This document shows positions 8,758 through 17,177 of a stretch of 64,000 nucleotides of DNA, one piece after another. Positions within the stretch are counted from its first letter, which is position 1, and every line of letters begins with the position of its first letter. This DNA is from Bacteroidota bacterium (lineage in GTDB: Bacteria; Bacteroidota; Bacteroidia; Chitinophagales; Saprospiraceae). The translations under genes were made by a program, and so were the position numbers. The DNA lies in contig WGNL01000010.1 in NCBI GenBank assembly GCA_016124585.1, forward strand, positions 186,001 to 250,000. Reading direction: 5' to 3'. The notes beneath the pieces were generated by a model. The model searched no databases and was not told where the DNA came from. It saw nothing but the letters and a program-made list of their open reading frames with translations.

Positions 8758-10599
8758 TTATGGTTTTATTGCTTGTTCCAAGCTTGCAATTCTTTGCTTC
8801 AATTCTTCAATCTCTTTGTTCTGCCGGTTGTACTGAAACTGTTGTTCCAAATGCCTTTTCAATATGGGCTCACCTATAATATTGATGATTTTCTCGGCTT
8901 CATCATCCGTCATTAGTTCACCTTCTTTTAATTCTTTGTTCAAGTAGCGGATTACTTTATCTATTTTCTCCTTTGCAAAATCGCCCATCAGCCCATCCAT
9001 GAAAAAGCTATCAGAAAGTAGCGTGTGGATGTTTGCACCAAAGGTCTGCTTCATATCGTTTAAACCGTCTATGACTTTACATTCACCGAACTCGTCCTTA
9101 TTAAGGAAGATGACATTTTCTTTGGGAAGATCCGAAAGTATAAATGGATTATGAGTAGTAACGATGATTTGTAAAGTTGAGGATTTAAACCGCTCTGCAA
9201 ATAATTTGGGTAGAACTTCAATAATAGCCTTGATATACCTTTTTAGCCATTTTGGATGAAAGGTCATATCCCCTTCATCAAGCATAAGTATAAAATGATT
9301 TGGGAAGCTCCCCTCGTAATTATCTTTTTCTTTTTCAATCAACTCAATACCGAAGTAAAACCTAGAAAACAAATCCATTAATGCTTTTTGGCCTGTACTT
9401 AGTTCGATGTTAGGTTCTGCATCAATAAATCCGACTGGTGCCAATTGAAATATTGACATTTCATTGAGAAAGGCTTTCTCTGCTTCTAATAACTTCCTAG
9501 CATCTTCAAAACTAACTTCAATTTTTTCGTCCCTTTTAAAACTTGTTGTAGGGGATTCGATTATTTCAAATGCAATATTGATGAGGTCTTTAATTTTTTG
9601 AGTAGGCAAGCTTGCATCCGTTAGTCTATTGTATTGTGATTCTATAAATGAATGGCTGTCCAAAAAAAATTCTAGTGCAGCTTTGAGGGTTAGCTCATTC
9701 AAGTCATCTGGTTCGATTGTTACCCTTCCTTCCTCAAAAAAATGATTGGTTGCCTCTAAAGGGGTGAAAATACTACTCATCAACTTCCTCAAAAACCAAA
9801 GTTTTATTGATTCAGGTTTTTTTTCATTTCGGAGAGGTGCAAGCTCACGTCTCCATATTTCGAGTAATTTTTCAATAATTGGTTGAAACTTAGTTGAAGT
9901 GTCATGAAAGCGGGTTATAGCATTGTCATTTTTACTATCATCTTTATGGGGAAAATAATCAGGCCCTCTAAAGCTGAGCCTTGCCTTATCGATAGTCGGC
10001 AGGTCGAACTGTTCATAAAGAATAGAGGCAAATGAGGTTCCAAGAAAATTAAACTGACGATAAATATTTTGATAAGAATGCTCTAAAATTGGGTCGCTTT
10101 TTTCTTTAGTCTTGTTCTGATTACTATCGTGATAAATTAGCCAATTAGTTGAAATATCAATGCCTGATGTACTATTGATATTACTGGCTTCAAAAAATGG
10201 AGCGTAATATATTGTCTCAATTTTATGGTTAAATTCAATTGGGGTAAATCCTTTACAGTATATTTTTAGCCTTGTTAAGTTTGTATAGTAATAGCAGGTT
10301 TCATCTTCTTTTTCAAAGAAAAATATAATGTTTGCTAAATAATCCTTATTCAGTGCGAATCCAATATCTTTCAAAATTGTGGTTTTACCAGAACCATTGC
10401 TCCCTGCAATTGCAGAAACAAGTGAAAGGTTGGGACTTTTCTCAGTGAAAAAATTGTCAATAAATTTTGTGTTAACTGTCCTACTTGCAGTTAATACGCC
10501 ATCATTCAAACTGAAATGATAAAAATGTTTTCCACCCAGATTTAATGTTGCATCGTTGAGTAAGAAGTGCTTAAAAAAATATACAGCTACGAGTTTCAT
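8758..10599 (-). CDS. ptuA: AAA/ABC-type ATPase, PtuA-like, partner of the HNH nuclease
   Basis: 613 aa, cytoplasmic. The N-terminus has Walker A GSNGSGKTT (residues 66-74). A long middle segment (about 100-370) of unclear fold follows. An ABC-type signature region contains ELSTGQKALMDLFSR. Walker B with the catalytic acid is FILMLDEGDMTFHPKW, then the switch IIVTTHNPFILSDLP. This is the SMC/OLD-like ATPase layout of PtuA and related defence ATPases. The C-terminus ends in a short coiled coil (EIEELKQRIASLEQAI). It is followed by the HNH gene after one base. A TAACTTTG box lies 45-52 bp upstream of the ATG. It could instead belong to another ATPase-HNH defence type (for example a retron-associated one), but no retron RNA or reverse transcriptase is present nearby. 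Confidence 0.8.
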   Translation of the reverse strand: MKLVAVYFFKHFLLNDATLNLGGKHFYHFSLNDGVLTASRTVNTKFIDNFFTEKSPNLSLVSAIAGSNGSGKTTILKDIGFALNKDYLANIIFFFEKEDETCYYYTNLTRLKIYCKGFTPIEFNHKIETIYYAPFFEASNINSTSGIDISTNWLIYHDSNQNKTKEKSDPILEHSYQNIYRQFNFLGTSFASILYEQFDLPTIDKARLSFRGPDYFPHKDDSKNDNAITRFHDTSTKFQPIIEKLLEIWRRELAPLRNEKKPESIKLWFLRKLMSSIFTPLEATNHFFEEGRVTIEPDDLNELTLKAALEFFLDSHSFIESQYNRLTDASLPTQKIKDLINIAFEIIESPTTSFKRDEKIEVSFEDARKLLEAEKAFLNEMSIFQLAPVGFIDAEPNIELSTGQKALMDLFSRFYFGIELIEKEKDNYEGSFPNHFILMLDEGDMTFHPKWLKRYIKAIIEVLPKLFAERFKSSTLQIIVTTHNPFILSDLPKENVIFLNKDEFGECKVIDGLNDMKQTFGANIHTLLSDSFFMDGLMGDFAKEKIDKVIRYLNKELKEGELMTDDEAEKIINIIGEPILKRHLEQQFQYNRQNKEIEELKQRIASLEQAIKP

Positions 10600-10643
10600 A
10601 TACTTTTAGTCATTTGAATCTGGTGAATTTAGTTTGTTTGTGT

Positions 10644-10651
10644 CAAAGTTA
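10644..10651 (-). promoter_or_regulatory. -7 box TAACTTTG for the ATPase-HNH operon
   Basis: Exact match to TAnnTTTG on the minus strand, 45 bp before the ATG at 10599. It sits between the inverted repeat at 10662-10737 and the gene. No TTG at the usual 18-21-bp spacing. Confidence 0.5.
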
Positions 10652-10661
10652 GTAGCAGTTG

Positions 10662-10737
10662 TTGTCATTGCCGAAGGCAACCTTAGAATCACACCTGTCA
10701 ACACACATGATTCAGAGGTTGCCTGCGGCAATGACAA
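10662..10737. repeat. long imperfect inverted repeat, 30-bp arms
   Basis: Arms 10662-10691 and 10708-10737 pair over about 30 bp with three mismatches around a 16-base loop. Each arm contains a smaller palindrome (TTGCCGAAGGCAA, GTTGCCTGCGGCAA). There is no T-run on either side, so it is not a simple terminator. It resembles a REP-type or MITE-like hairpin and sits just upstream of the defence operon promoter. Confidence 0.7.
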
Positions 10738-10765
10738 AAAGCGGCGTGAACAAAGCGGGGCATAT

Positions 10766-10803
10766 AAAAAACGTCGGGGAGATTCCATTACCTCCCCGAC
10801 GTT
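10766..10803 (-). terminator. rho-independent terminator of the three-paralogue cluster
   Basis: A perfect 12-bp stem (AACGTCGGGGAG, 10770-10781, with its complement at 10792-10803) and a 10-base loop, followed on the minus strand by TTTTT. It lies 11 bp after the end of the 370-aa gene and isolates the defence operon from it. Confidence 0.85.
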
Positions 10804-10813
10804 CCGCCCCCCA

Positions 10814-11926
10814 TCAATAATCAAAATCCTCTGGCTCGCCCAGCAGTTTGCGGGCTTCTAGGATGTTGTCGAAATAGAAGTGCCGAAGGTCGTCGCTGTC
10901 CAATTCTTTCAGAATGTCCTTACTGGTACTAGCAATTCGCCGATTGATATAAGCCTCACGGTCGTCGCCCACATCCCGGATATACTTTCGCCAGATGCGG
11001 GGTAGGGCATCAACCACCCGTTCATTCTTGTATTGAACGACCGTAAGGCGGAGTGCCTCCCGCCAGTCGTGGTGGGGCACCATCGGGAAGGTTTCGGGAA
11101 TCTTTTTCAGGTATTCGTAATGTTCGTCCAGGGTTTCATGGCTGTAATGGTGGTCCCAATACTTGATATGGGAAATGATGATTTCCGCCGTATCGGGGTC
11201 TTCGAATTGCTTCGCAAAATCAATCTCTATTTTAGCACCATGTGGGTACGGCTTATAGAACTCATCGTCAGGCAAGCGTGGCTTTGCCATTTGGGGATAT
11301 TTATGGTCCCTAAATACTTTCCGATAGTATTCCTCTTTGGGGCCTTTGTTGTCGGGGAGGTTCAGGAGGTAGCCCGTGCCACACCTGCCATCATAGAACT
11401 CGTACCAATCAGGCGTATCCCTGAATTGTCCAGTTTCCTGTTCTCTTTTGAAAGTCTCGTAATCTTGCCAGTCCGTCCATTCTGTCGCTTCCCATTCATA
11501 GCCGTCGGGGCTTTGCAAGAATTGCATGAAGAGCTCTACTTCGTCCAACTCTACAGGAGGCAAAAAGGGGCACTGCATGATATTCCTTCCGAAGATGTCA
11601 AAATCATAGGTTACCTGCACGAATGGCAGGTCGATGCTGCCCGCCCGCCATTGGCATTGAAGGTTAAAGAGTTTCTTTTGTTGGATTTGTTCCAGTGCCC
11701 GCAGGGCAAGGTCATTGAATGCCTTGTTCTTCGGCTTGAAATCATCAATGTGCAAATCGGGATGCTGGAGTGCCAGCGACTTCCTATGTGCGTAATGCTG
11801 GATGAAATTTTTCCAAGCATGTTTGTTGTAATGCTGGAACCAGGATTTCAGGTTGTCGTCCGTTTCCAAGCGCTGTTCGATGGTTTCCTGAATAGCTTCT
11901 TTCGTTGGTACAGATGGTTTTGACAT
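10814..11926 (-). CDS. conserved protein of unknown function, third of three tandem paralogues
   Basis: 370 aa, no signal peptide, no membrane segment, charged and rich in aromatic residues. I do not recognise the family. It shares collinear blocks with the two genes upstream. The blocks are an N-terminal helix pair (ETDDNLKSWFQHYNKHAW), LFNLQCQWRAG, YDFDIFGRNIMQCPFLPPV, GTGYLLNLP, EIIISHIK, EALRLTVVQ with ALPRIWRKYI, GDDREAYINRRIA, and a C-terminal KLLGEPEDFDY. Conserved Cys and His are too few for an obvious metal site. It is last in a minus-strand cluster ending at the terminator 10766-10803. The 5' flank of 72 bp to the next copy has no clear promoter box, so co-transcription is likely. 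Confidence 0.75.
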   Translation of the reverse strand: MSKPSVPTKEAIQETIEQRLETDDNLKSWFQHYNKHAWKNFIQHYAHRKSLALQHPDLHIDDFKPKNKAFNDLALRALEQIQQKKLFNLQCQWRAGSIDLPFVQVTYDFDIFGRNIMQCPFLPPVELDEVELFMQFLQSPDGYEWEATEWTDWQDYETFKREQETGQFRDTPDWYEFYDGRCGTGYLLNLPDNKGPKEEYYRKVFRDHKYPQMAKPRLPDDEFYKPYPHGAKIEIDFAKQFEDPDTAEIIISHIKYWDHHYSHETLDEHYEYLKKIPETFPMVPHHDWREALRLTVVQYKNERVVDALPRIWRKYIRDVGDDREAYINRRIASTSKDILKELDSDDLRHFYFDNILEARKLLGEPEDFDY

Positions 11927-11998
11927 AATAAAAGGTTTTGGTTAAATAGTTATAATAGCGAATAGCGTAAATGCTTTTTTAAGCTGTATAGAAACAAT

Positions 11999-13135
11999 TC
12001 ACAGTTCATCATTTCCCCAATCATCAAGGTTCAGTGGTTCGCCCAACACCCGCCGGCCTTCAAGTATCCATTTAATGTCTGGCCCTCGGCTACCGTATTC
12101 ATCCAGGGCTACCACGATGTCCTTGTCTGCCTCGGCCATGCGGCGTTGCAGGTAGGCTTCGGGGTCGTCGCCGATGCTTTTATGGTATTGGCGCCAAACA
12201 CGGGGCAGAGCTTCTATGATTTTACGTTTTTTGAAGCGCACCACCGTCAGCCGGAGCGCCTCTTTCCAGTCCTCGTGCTCCACAAAGGGAATTGTCTCCG
12301 TTACCAGTTTCAGGTATTCATACAAGCTGTCATATTGCTCATGGTCGCCGAAGTGTTTTTCCCACTTGATATGGTTGATGATGATTTCGGCCTGCTCGGG
12401 AGTTTCATAGCACCGGGCGAAGTCCATCGCATCCTCGTAATGATTGGGGCTGGGCTTATCGAACTCTGGGTTGTGGACATGCGGCGGCCGTTTGCTGCTT
12501 ACATCCTCATAGCCTATTTTTGTGTAATAATCTTCCTTTTCGCCTTTCACATTAGGCAGATTGAGCAGGTACTCCGTGCCGTGGTGCGCTTGGTAGAACC
12601 TAAACCAAGCCTTTATATAAGGATAAGTTGGCGGGGTTTCGCTTGCTGCCTCTTCTTTGATGGCATCATAATTTTGCCACTCAGCGTATTTATAGAATTC
12701 GATATCATCGCTTTCGGGCGATTCGAGAAAACGGCAGTAATGCTCGACTTCCTCCCAACTAACAGGCGGCACGAAGGGGCATTCCATGATGCGCCGACCA
12801 AATACCACAAAGTCACAGCAGAGCGTCACAAAAGGTAGTTTGAGCTTGCCCGTCCGCCATTCGCACTGGATGTTGAAGAGCTTCATCTGTTGGATGGTCT
12901 CTAGGGATTTCCGAGCCAGTTCATTGAACTCTTTGTTCATGGGCCTGAATTCATCTACGTACATATCGGGGAACATCAGCGCCCGGCGCTTTGCTTCTGC
13001 GTAATGTTGAATGAAATAGTCCTGATGAAACTTGTTGAATTTATTCAGCCAAGTTTTGAGTGCTGGGTCTGCCTCCAGTTGCCTTTTAATTTCCTCAACG
13101 ATGGCCTCGGAGGAAGGTGCTTCTTGTTCTGACAT
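11999..13135 (-). CDS. conserved protein of unknown function, second of three tandem paralogues
   Basis: 378 aa and the same architecture as its neighbours: KLFNIQCEWRTGK, DFVVFGRRIMECPFVPPV, GTEYLLNLPNVKG, EIIINHIK, ALRLTVVRF, ALPRVWRQY, GDDPEAYLQRRMA. The C-terminal motif RRVLGEPLNLDD is followed by six extra residues (WGNDEL). It looks closer to the 13238 copy than to the 10814 copy across the middle (inspection only). No domain recognised. The product is probably cytoplasmic. The 100-bp gap to the upstream copy contains short GTTCA-type repeats. Triplication with clear divergence suggests retained, possibly specialised functions; position beside two defence modules is the only functional hint. 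Confidence 0.75.
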   Translation of the reverse strand: MSEQEAPSSEAIVEEIKRQLEADPALKTWLNKFNKFHQDYFIQHYAEAKRRALMFPDMYVDEFRPMNKEFNELARKSLETIQQMKLFNIQCEWRTGKLKLPFVTLCCDFVVFGRRIMECPFVPPVSWEEVEHYCRFLESPESDDIEFYKYAEWQNYDAIKEEAASETPPTYPYIKAWFRFYQAHHGTEYLLNLPNVKGEKEDYYTKIGYEDVSSKRPPHVHNPEFDKPSPNHYEDAMDFARCYETPEQAEIIINHIKWEKHFGDHEQYDSLYEYLKLVTETIPFVEHEDWKEALRLTVVRFKKRKIIEALPRVWRQYHKSIGDDPEAYLQRRMAEADKDIVVALDEYGSRGPDIKWILEGRRVLGEPLNLDDWGNDEL

Positions 13136-13207
13136 AATTTATTTGGTTATAGTGTTCGAAATAAAATGGGCATATATAATAAACCCTTTTGCCAATGTAT
13201 AGAGGCC

Positions 13208-13246
13208 GTTCACCGTTCATCATTAATAGTTCACTGTTCAATAATC
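13208..13246. repeat. imperfect octamer repeats (GTTCAnC words) between paralogues
   Basis: The words GTTCACC, GTTCATC, GTTCACT and GTTCA recur within about 39 bp, and again in reduced form at 11996-12013 (TTCACAGTTCATC). One instance of a recurring theme of short-word arrays at gene junctions in this window. Confidence 0.5.
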
Positions 13247-14371
13247 AAAGTCCTCCGGTTCGCCCAAAAGCCTACGGCCTTCAAGTATCCATGCAGCATA
13301 GGCATCCCTTAAGCTAAATGGCTCAAAAGTCATGACCAGTTTTTTGTCGGTAGCAGCCATGCGGCGATGTAGATAGGCTTCAGGGTCATCGCCCACATCC
13401 TTATAATATTGGCGCCATACACGGGGCAGGGCTTCTATGATATGCCGCATTTGGTAGCGGATCACCGTCAGCCGCAGCGATTCTTTCCAGTCTTCGTGCG
13501 GCACGAGGTAAATAGGCTCCGGTATGAGTTTCAGGTATTTGAATAGCATGTCATGATATTCAAAATCATCGTGGTGGTTTTCCGCTTTGATTTGGGCTAT
13601 CACACTTTCGGCCATATCGGGTTCTTCATAACGCCTGGCGAAATCCATCAAATCCTGTTCATAGTTGGGAGTGGGCTTCTCGAATTCTGGATGTGGAACA
13701 TAGGGCGGACTTTCCTTACCTTCTGCTTTCTTTTTCTTTTTTTCTTCTTTAGAGTATATCTCGGCATAATACCTTTCTTTTTCACCTATGACATCTGGCA
13801 AGTTGAGCAGGAAACCTGTGCCGTGATGTGCATTATAGAACTCGTACCAAGCTGGCAGTTGGAATATTACCTCGCCACCCTCCTCAATTTTCATGGCCTC
13901 ATAATCTTGCCAGTTATGAATGTCTTCGTAATATTCGAACTCATCGCCCTCTGGCAGTTCCAAAAAACGGCAGTACAATTCCACCTCTTCCAAGCTGACA
14001 GGCGGAAGGAATGGGCATTCCATGATATGCCTTCCAAATACTTCAAAATCATAGGCGATTTCCACGAAAGGTATTTTATACTTACCCGCCCGCCATTCGC
14101 ACTGGATGTTGAAGAGTTTTACCTGTTGGATATATTCCAGCGCCTTTCGGGCAAGCTCGTTGAACTCTTTGTTCATCGGCTTAAAGTCATTCACGTGCAG
14201 GGTGGGGAACATCAGTGCCCGATGCTTGGTACTTGCATAGCGGCCAATAAAGCTTGTCCAAGTCAAATTATTGAATTTCTCAAACCAGCGCTTCAGGTCA
14301 GCGTCGGTTTCCAATTGCTGTGTGATTTGTTCAGCGATGGACTCAGAGGAAGGTACTGCTTGATCTGCCAT
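13238..14371 (-). CDS. conserved protein of unknown function, first of three tandem paralogues
   Basis: 377 aa, first gene of the cluster. It shows all shared blocks (LFNIQCEWRAGK, YDFEVFGRHIMECPFLPPV, GTGFLLNLPDV, ESLRLTVIRY, ALPRVWRQYY, GDDPEAYLHRRMA, GRRLLGEPEDFDY). It also has a lysine-rich insertion (EEKKKKKAEGKE, near residue 190) absent from the other two. No transport signal or known domain. ATG 14371 is the first in-frame start. The divergent gene begins at 14590, so a promoter must lie in 14372-14590; a TACTTTG-like string at 14519-14525 points the other way. Function unknown. Confidence 0.75.
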   Translation of the reverse strand: MADQAVPSSESIAEQITQQLETDADLKRWFEKFNNLTWTSFIGRYASTKHRALMFPTLHVNDFKPMNKEFNELARKALEYIQQVKLFNIQCEWRAGKYKIPFVEIAYDFEVFGRHIMECPFLPPVSLEEVELYCRFLELPEGDEFEYYEDIHNWQDYEAMKIEEGGEVIFQLPAWYEFYNAHHGTGFLLNLPDVIGEKERYYAEIYSKEEKKKKKAEGKESPPYVPHPEFEKPTPNYEQDLMDFARRYEEPDMAESVIAQIKAENHHDDFEYHDMLFKYLKLIPEPIYLVPHEDWKESLRLTVIRYQMRHIIEALPRVWRQYYKDVGDDPEAYLHRRMAATDKKLVMTFEPFSLRDAYAAWILEGRRLLGEPEDFDY

Positions 14372-14589
14372 AGTTTAGATTAGTAGGGTGTAATATGTTA
14401 TCGGCGCTTAAAAATAGATTCTTTTTTCACAATGTGTGAGGATTTTTTACGATATTCCATCCGTTCATACAGCTCCACCTACCATTCGTTGAAAAACCTT
14501 GACCCTCCAGCATTTCTTTCGTTACTTTGTTTAAACCTCCAGCAAACGGTTGCGTCCAATCCCCATCTTTCAAATCAAAATCAATCATC

Positions 14590-16164
14590 GTGTTTAAAAA
14601 ACTACTACTACCACTGCTCCTGCTTTTCAGTGCCAATCTATTTTCCCAGACATGGGCTGACGACATTGCCTGCATTGTTTACACGCATTGCTCCCGCTGC
14701 CACAGTCCCGGTAATATCGGGCCTTTCTCCCTGATGAATTACCAGGAGGCCTATGATGCCCGCGATGCCATGCAATACGATGTCAGCCACCGCATCATGC
14801 CGCCTTGGAAGGCTACCCCTAATTTCGGTGAACATGCAGGTAAGCGCCTTTTGACTGACAATGAAGTCAACCTCATCAACGCTTGGGTGAACAATGGCGC
14901 ACCGGAAGGCAATCCTGCCGCCGCACCGCCGCCGCCGACCTATAACAGCGTGGAAGAAATCCTGAACCCAGACCTCAGGGTTCAAATCCCGACTTACACT
15001 ATCCCCGCAGTTTTGACCAATGACCTCTATCGGGTCTTCGCTATCCCGGTAAACTTGCCGGGGGATCGTTTTATCACGGGAATGGAGGTCGTTCCCGGCA
15101 ACCGCAGCGTGGTACACCATGTTCTGGTTTACCAGGACGACTCGGGACAGGCGCTTTCGCAGGATGCTTCCGACCCGTTGCCGGGCTATACGGCTTTTGG
15201 TGGCATTGGGGTCTTCGGGGCGAAACTTGTGGGCGCTTGGGTGCCGGGCAGTGCCGGGCAGTATTTCCCAACTGATATGGGCGTGAAGATTTCACAGAAC
15301 ACTGCCCTAGTAGTTCAGATTCACTACCCCGTGACCAGCGCTGGCCAAGTGGACAGTACACACGTCAACCTGAAGCTTTCGGATGGCAGCCTCCGGGAAG
15401 TGTCGCTGGCACCTGTGCTGAACCATGCCATCAGCATGACCGATGGCCCGCTCGTCATCGAACCTTATGCAGTCAAAACTTTTCATGAACAATTTACGGT
15501 GACGGCGCCTGCCACCCTGCTTTCAATTGCCCCCCATGCCCATTTGATTTGCAAGAGCATGAAGGCGTTCGGCATCACGCCGCAAGGTGATACGATTCCT
15601 TTCGTGGATATTCCCGATTGGGACTTTCATTGGCAGGGCAGCTATAATTTCCAAAAACCTATCAAGATTCCCGCATTCACCAAGCTGCATGGCTATGCAA
15701 CTTACGACAATACCGAGTTGAATCCACATAACCCCAATTCACCGCCCCAAGAAATCAGCGTAGGCGAGGCCACTACGGACGAGATGATGCTGTTCTATTT
15801 TGCCTACACGAGTTATGAGGCTGGTGATGAAAACATGGTCATAGATACGGCGAGCCACCTTGCGCATTACTTGGATTGCGAAACGCATACTTTCGTTTCG
15901 AGCGTGGACGACCCCGTACAACTGGTTGATTTTCAAGTGTTTCCCAATCCGGTGAGTGATTTTTTAACCATTGAAAAATCGTTCGAAGGTGCTTCTCAAG
16001 TGCAATTGACCGACTTTTCTGGTCGGGTAGTTTTGGATACAAAACTGGCGAACTCTTCCTCGCAAATTGATATTGCTGCCCTGCCGCAAGGCATGTACGC
16101 CGTGAGTTTGTTTTTGGAAAATGGACAGTTGGTGGGCAGCCAGCGGGTGCTGGTTCTGCGGTAG
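14590..16164 (+). CDS. secreted cytochrome c/copper monooxygenase-like protein with T9SS sorting domain
   Basis: 524 aa from the GTG at 14590, which gives a clean signal peptide (VFKKLLLPLLLLFSANLFSQ); the open frame extends upstream to 14527. Mature residues ~20-100 form a cytochrome c-like segment with one haem site CSRCH and a later Met-rich MPPW. The next ~280 residues resemble the copper type II ascorbate-dependent monooxygenase fold: a VVHHVLVYQD histidine pair, APHAHLICKSMK with further histidines, and DFHWQGSYNF. The C-terminal 75 residues (FQVFPNPVSDFLTIE, ALPQGMYAVSLF) are a T9SS domain. Such proteins are proposed to act as surface oxidoreductases; the substrate cannot be read from sequence. 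A terminator lies 30 bp downstream. Confidence 0.82.
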   Translation: MFKKLLLPLLLLFSANLFSQTWADDIACIVYTHCSRCHSPGNIGPFSLMNYQEAYDARDAMQYDVSHRIMPPWKATPNFGEHAGKRLLTDNEVNLINAWVNNGAPEGNPAAAPPPPTYNSVEEILNPDLRVQIPTYTIPAVLTNDLYRVFAIPVNLPGDRFITGMEVVPGNRSVVHHVLVYQDDSGQALSQDASDPLPGYTAFGGIGVFGAKLVGAWVPGSAGQYFPTDMGVKISQNTALVVQIHYPVTSAGQVDSTHVNLKLSDGSLREVSLAPVLNHAISMTDGPLVIEPYAVKTFHEQFTVTAPATLLSIAPHAHLICKSMKAFGITPQGDTIPFVDIPDWDFHWQGSYNFQKPIKIPAFTKLHGYATYDNTELNPHNPNSPPQEISVGEATTDEMMLFYFAYTSYEAGDENMVIDTASHLAHYLDCETHTFVSSVDDPVQLVDFQVFPNPVSDFLTIEKSFEGASQVQLTDFSGRVVLDTKLANSSSQIDIAALPQGMYAVSLFLENGQLVGSQRVLVLR

Positions 16165-16193
16165 CATTTTTATCGAAAAAGTCGGCCTACCAT

Positions 16194-16235
16194 AAAAATC
16201 GCCAAGTTGGACTTTACCAACTTGGCGATTTTTTG
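16194..16235 (+). terminator. strong rho-independent terminator
   Basis: A perfect 17-bp stem (16194-16210 with 16217-16233), a six-base loop, and a T-run at the 3' side. It ends the cytochrome/monooxygenase gene. Confidence 0.9.
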
Positions 16236-16319
16236 TGTAACGACAATTGATAATTCACAGCAAAACTTCCTCCCAACCATTTTTGATGGATTGACTGTCT
16301 TTCCTGAAAATTGATTTTT

Positions 16320-17078
16320 ATGAAAACAGCCATTTACACAGCTATCTTTTTGCTGATTGGTTTTGTCCAATCAGCATTCGCATGCGACTGTATTCCAGTC
16401 CCTACATTTTGCGAGACCATTACTTATGATAACAACGGCCAAATTTGGGACTACCTCTCGGTGCATCGGGTTAAAGTAGCCTCCACTGCCAGCAATGGTG
16501 TGAACTTGTATTTCTTGGAAACCTATTTTGGGGAAAATTATGTCGGCCACACCGAGTTCTTTGAGAATGGGACTGGCGCCGATTGCAACCTTTTTTTCAA
16601 TAATTTTCAAGTAGGGGAAACCTATATCGTAGCCGCCCAACATGATGGGAATACTTGGCGAGTGTCAGAATGTGGCATTTCATATTTGAAAGTTGAAAAC
16701 GGCATGGTGATGGGCAATATAGCGCCTGGTGTTACACAGGTAGCGCTGTCCGACTTTTCCAGCACTGCCAATTGTGGCGACTTGACCCCAGTCGATGTTC
16801 TTGTCCCAGACCTGAATGATGCTCTGACTGTGAAACCTACACTTGCAACCGACATTATCACCGTGATGGCTAACCAAACTTTCAGGACGCAACCAACTGC
16901 CTTGCAACTAGTTGTGTACGATGTTGCCGGAAGGCTGGTCCTTGCTGAAAACTATGCAGATTTTAACTTTTATCGGCCAGCATACATTGATACTAAGTTT
17001 TGGGGTTCCGGTGTCTATTTTCTTCATCTAAAAACGGGCAGATTGGTGGATACTGTGAAGGTGGTTAAAATTGAATAG
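16320..17078 (+). CDS. small secreted protein with cysteine-rich N-terminus and T9SS sorting domain
   Basis: 252 aa from ATG 16320 (MKTAIYTAIFLL); the open frame includes a TTG nine bases earlier. The signal peptide ends near FACDC, so the mature N-terminus would begin with CDC, then PTFCETI and later ADCNLFF, VSECGISY and TANCGDL. Six cysteines in an exported protein suggest disulfides. The N-terminal CDC plus beta-rich body recalls netrin/TIMP-type folds, but I cannot assign it firmly. The last ~80 residues (ALTVKPTLATD, VVYDVAGRLVL, FWGSGVYFLHLKTG) form a T9SS domain. It is flanked by terminators on both sides, so it is its own transcription unit. Function unknown. Confidence 0.75.
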   Translation: MKTAIYTAIFLLIGFVQSAFACDCIPVPTFCETITYDNNGQIWDYLSVHRVKVASTASNGVNLYFLETYFGENYVGHTEFFENGTGADCNLFFNNFQVGETYIVAAQHDGNTWRVSECGISYLKVENGMVMGNIAPGVTQVALSDFSSTANCGDLTPVDVLVPDLNDALTVKPTLATDIITVMANQTFRTQPTALQLVVYDVAGRLVLAENYADFNFYRPAYIDTKFWGSGVYFLHLKTGRLVDTVKVVKIE

Positions 17079-17113
17079 ACATTTTATCTAACAACACTGA
17101 AAGCTTGAAAATG

Positions 17114-17149
17114 AAAACGGGAAATGGCAACTGCCACTTCCCGTTTTTT
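17114..17149. terminator. bidirectional terminator between convergent genes
   Basis: AAAACGGGAA pairs with TTCCCGTTTT, with an inner TGGCA/TGCCA stem. A-run and T-run flank both sides, so it works on either strand. It serves the gene ending at 17078 (+) and the one ending at 17178 (-). Confidence 0.85.
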
Positions 17150-17177
17150 AATATTCAAGCTTTGCTCAAGCAAATAT

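Noticed and set aside
10606-10824. 72-aa minus strand ORF between the paralogues and the ATPase
   Set aside because: It is composed of the long inverted repeat and the terminator; no ribosome-start context and no conserved features.
11033-11923. Long + strand open frame (296 aa) antisense to the 370-aa paralogue
   Set aside because: The minus strand gene has clear paralogues on both sides in the same frame; the antisense frames of the other two copies are broken or unrelated, so this is a codon-bias shadow.
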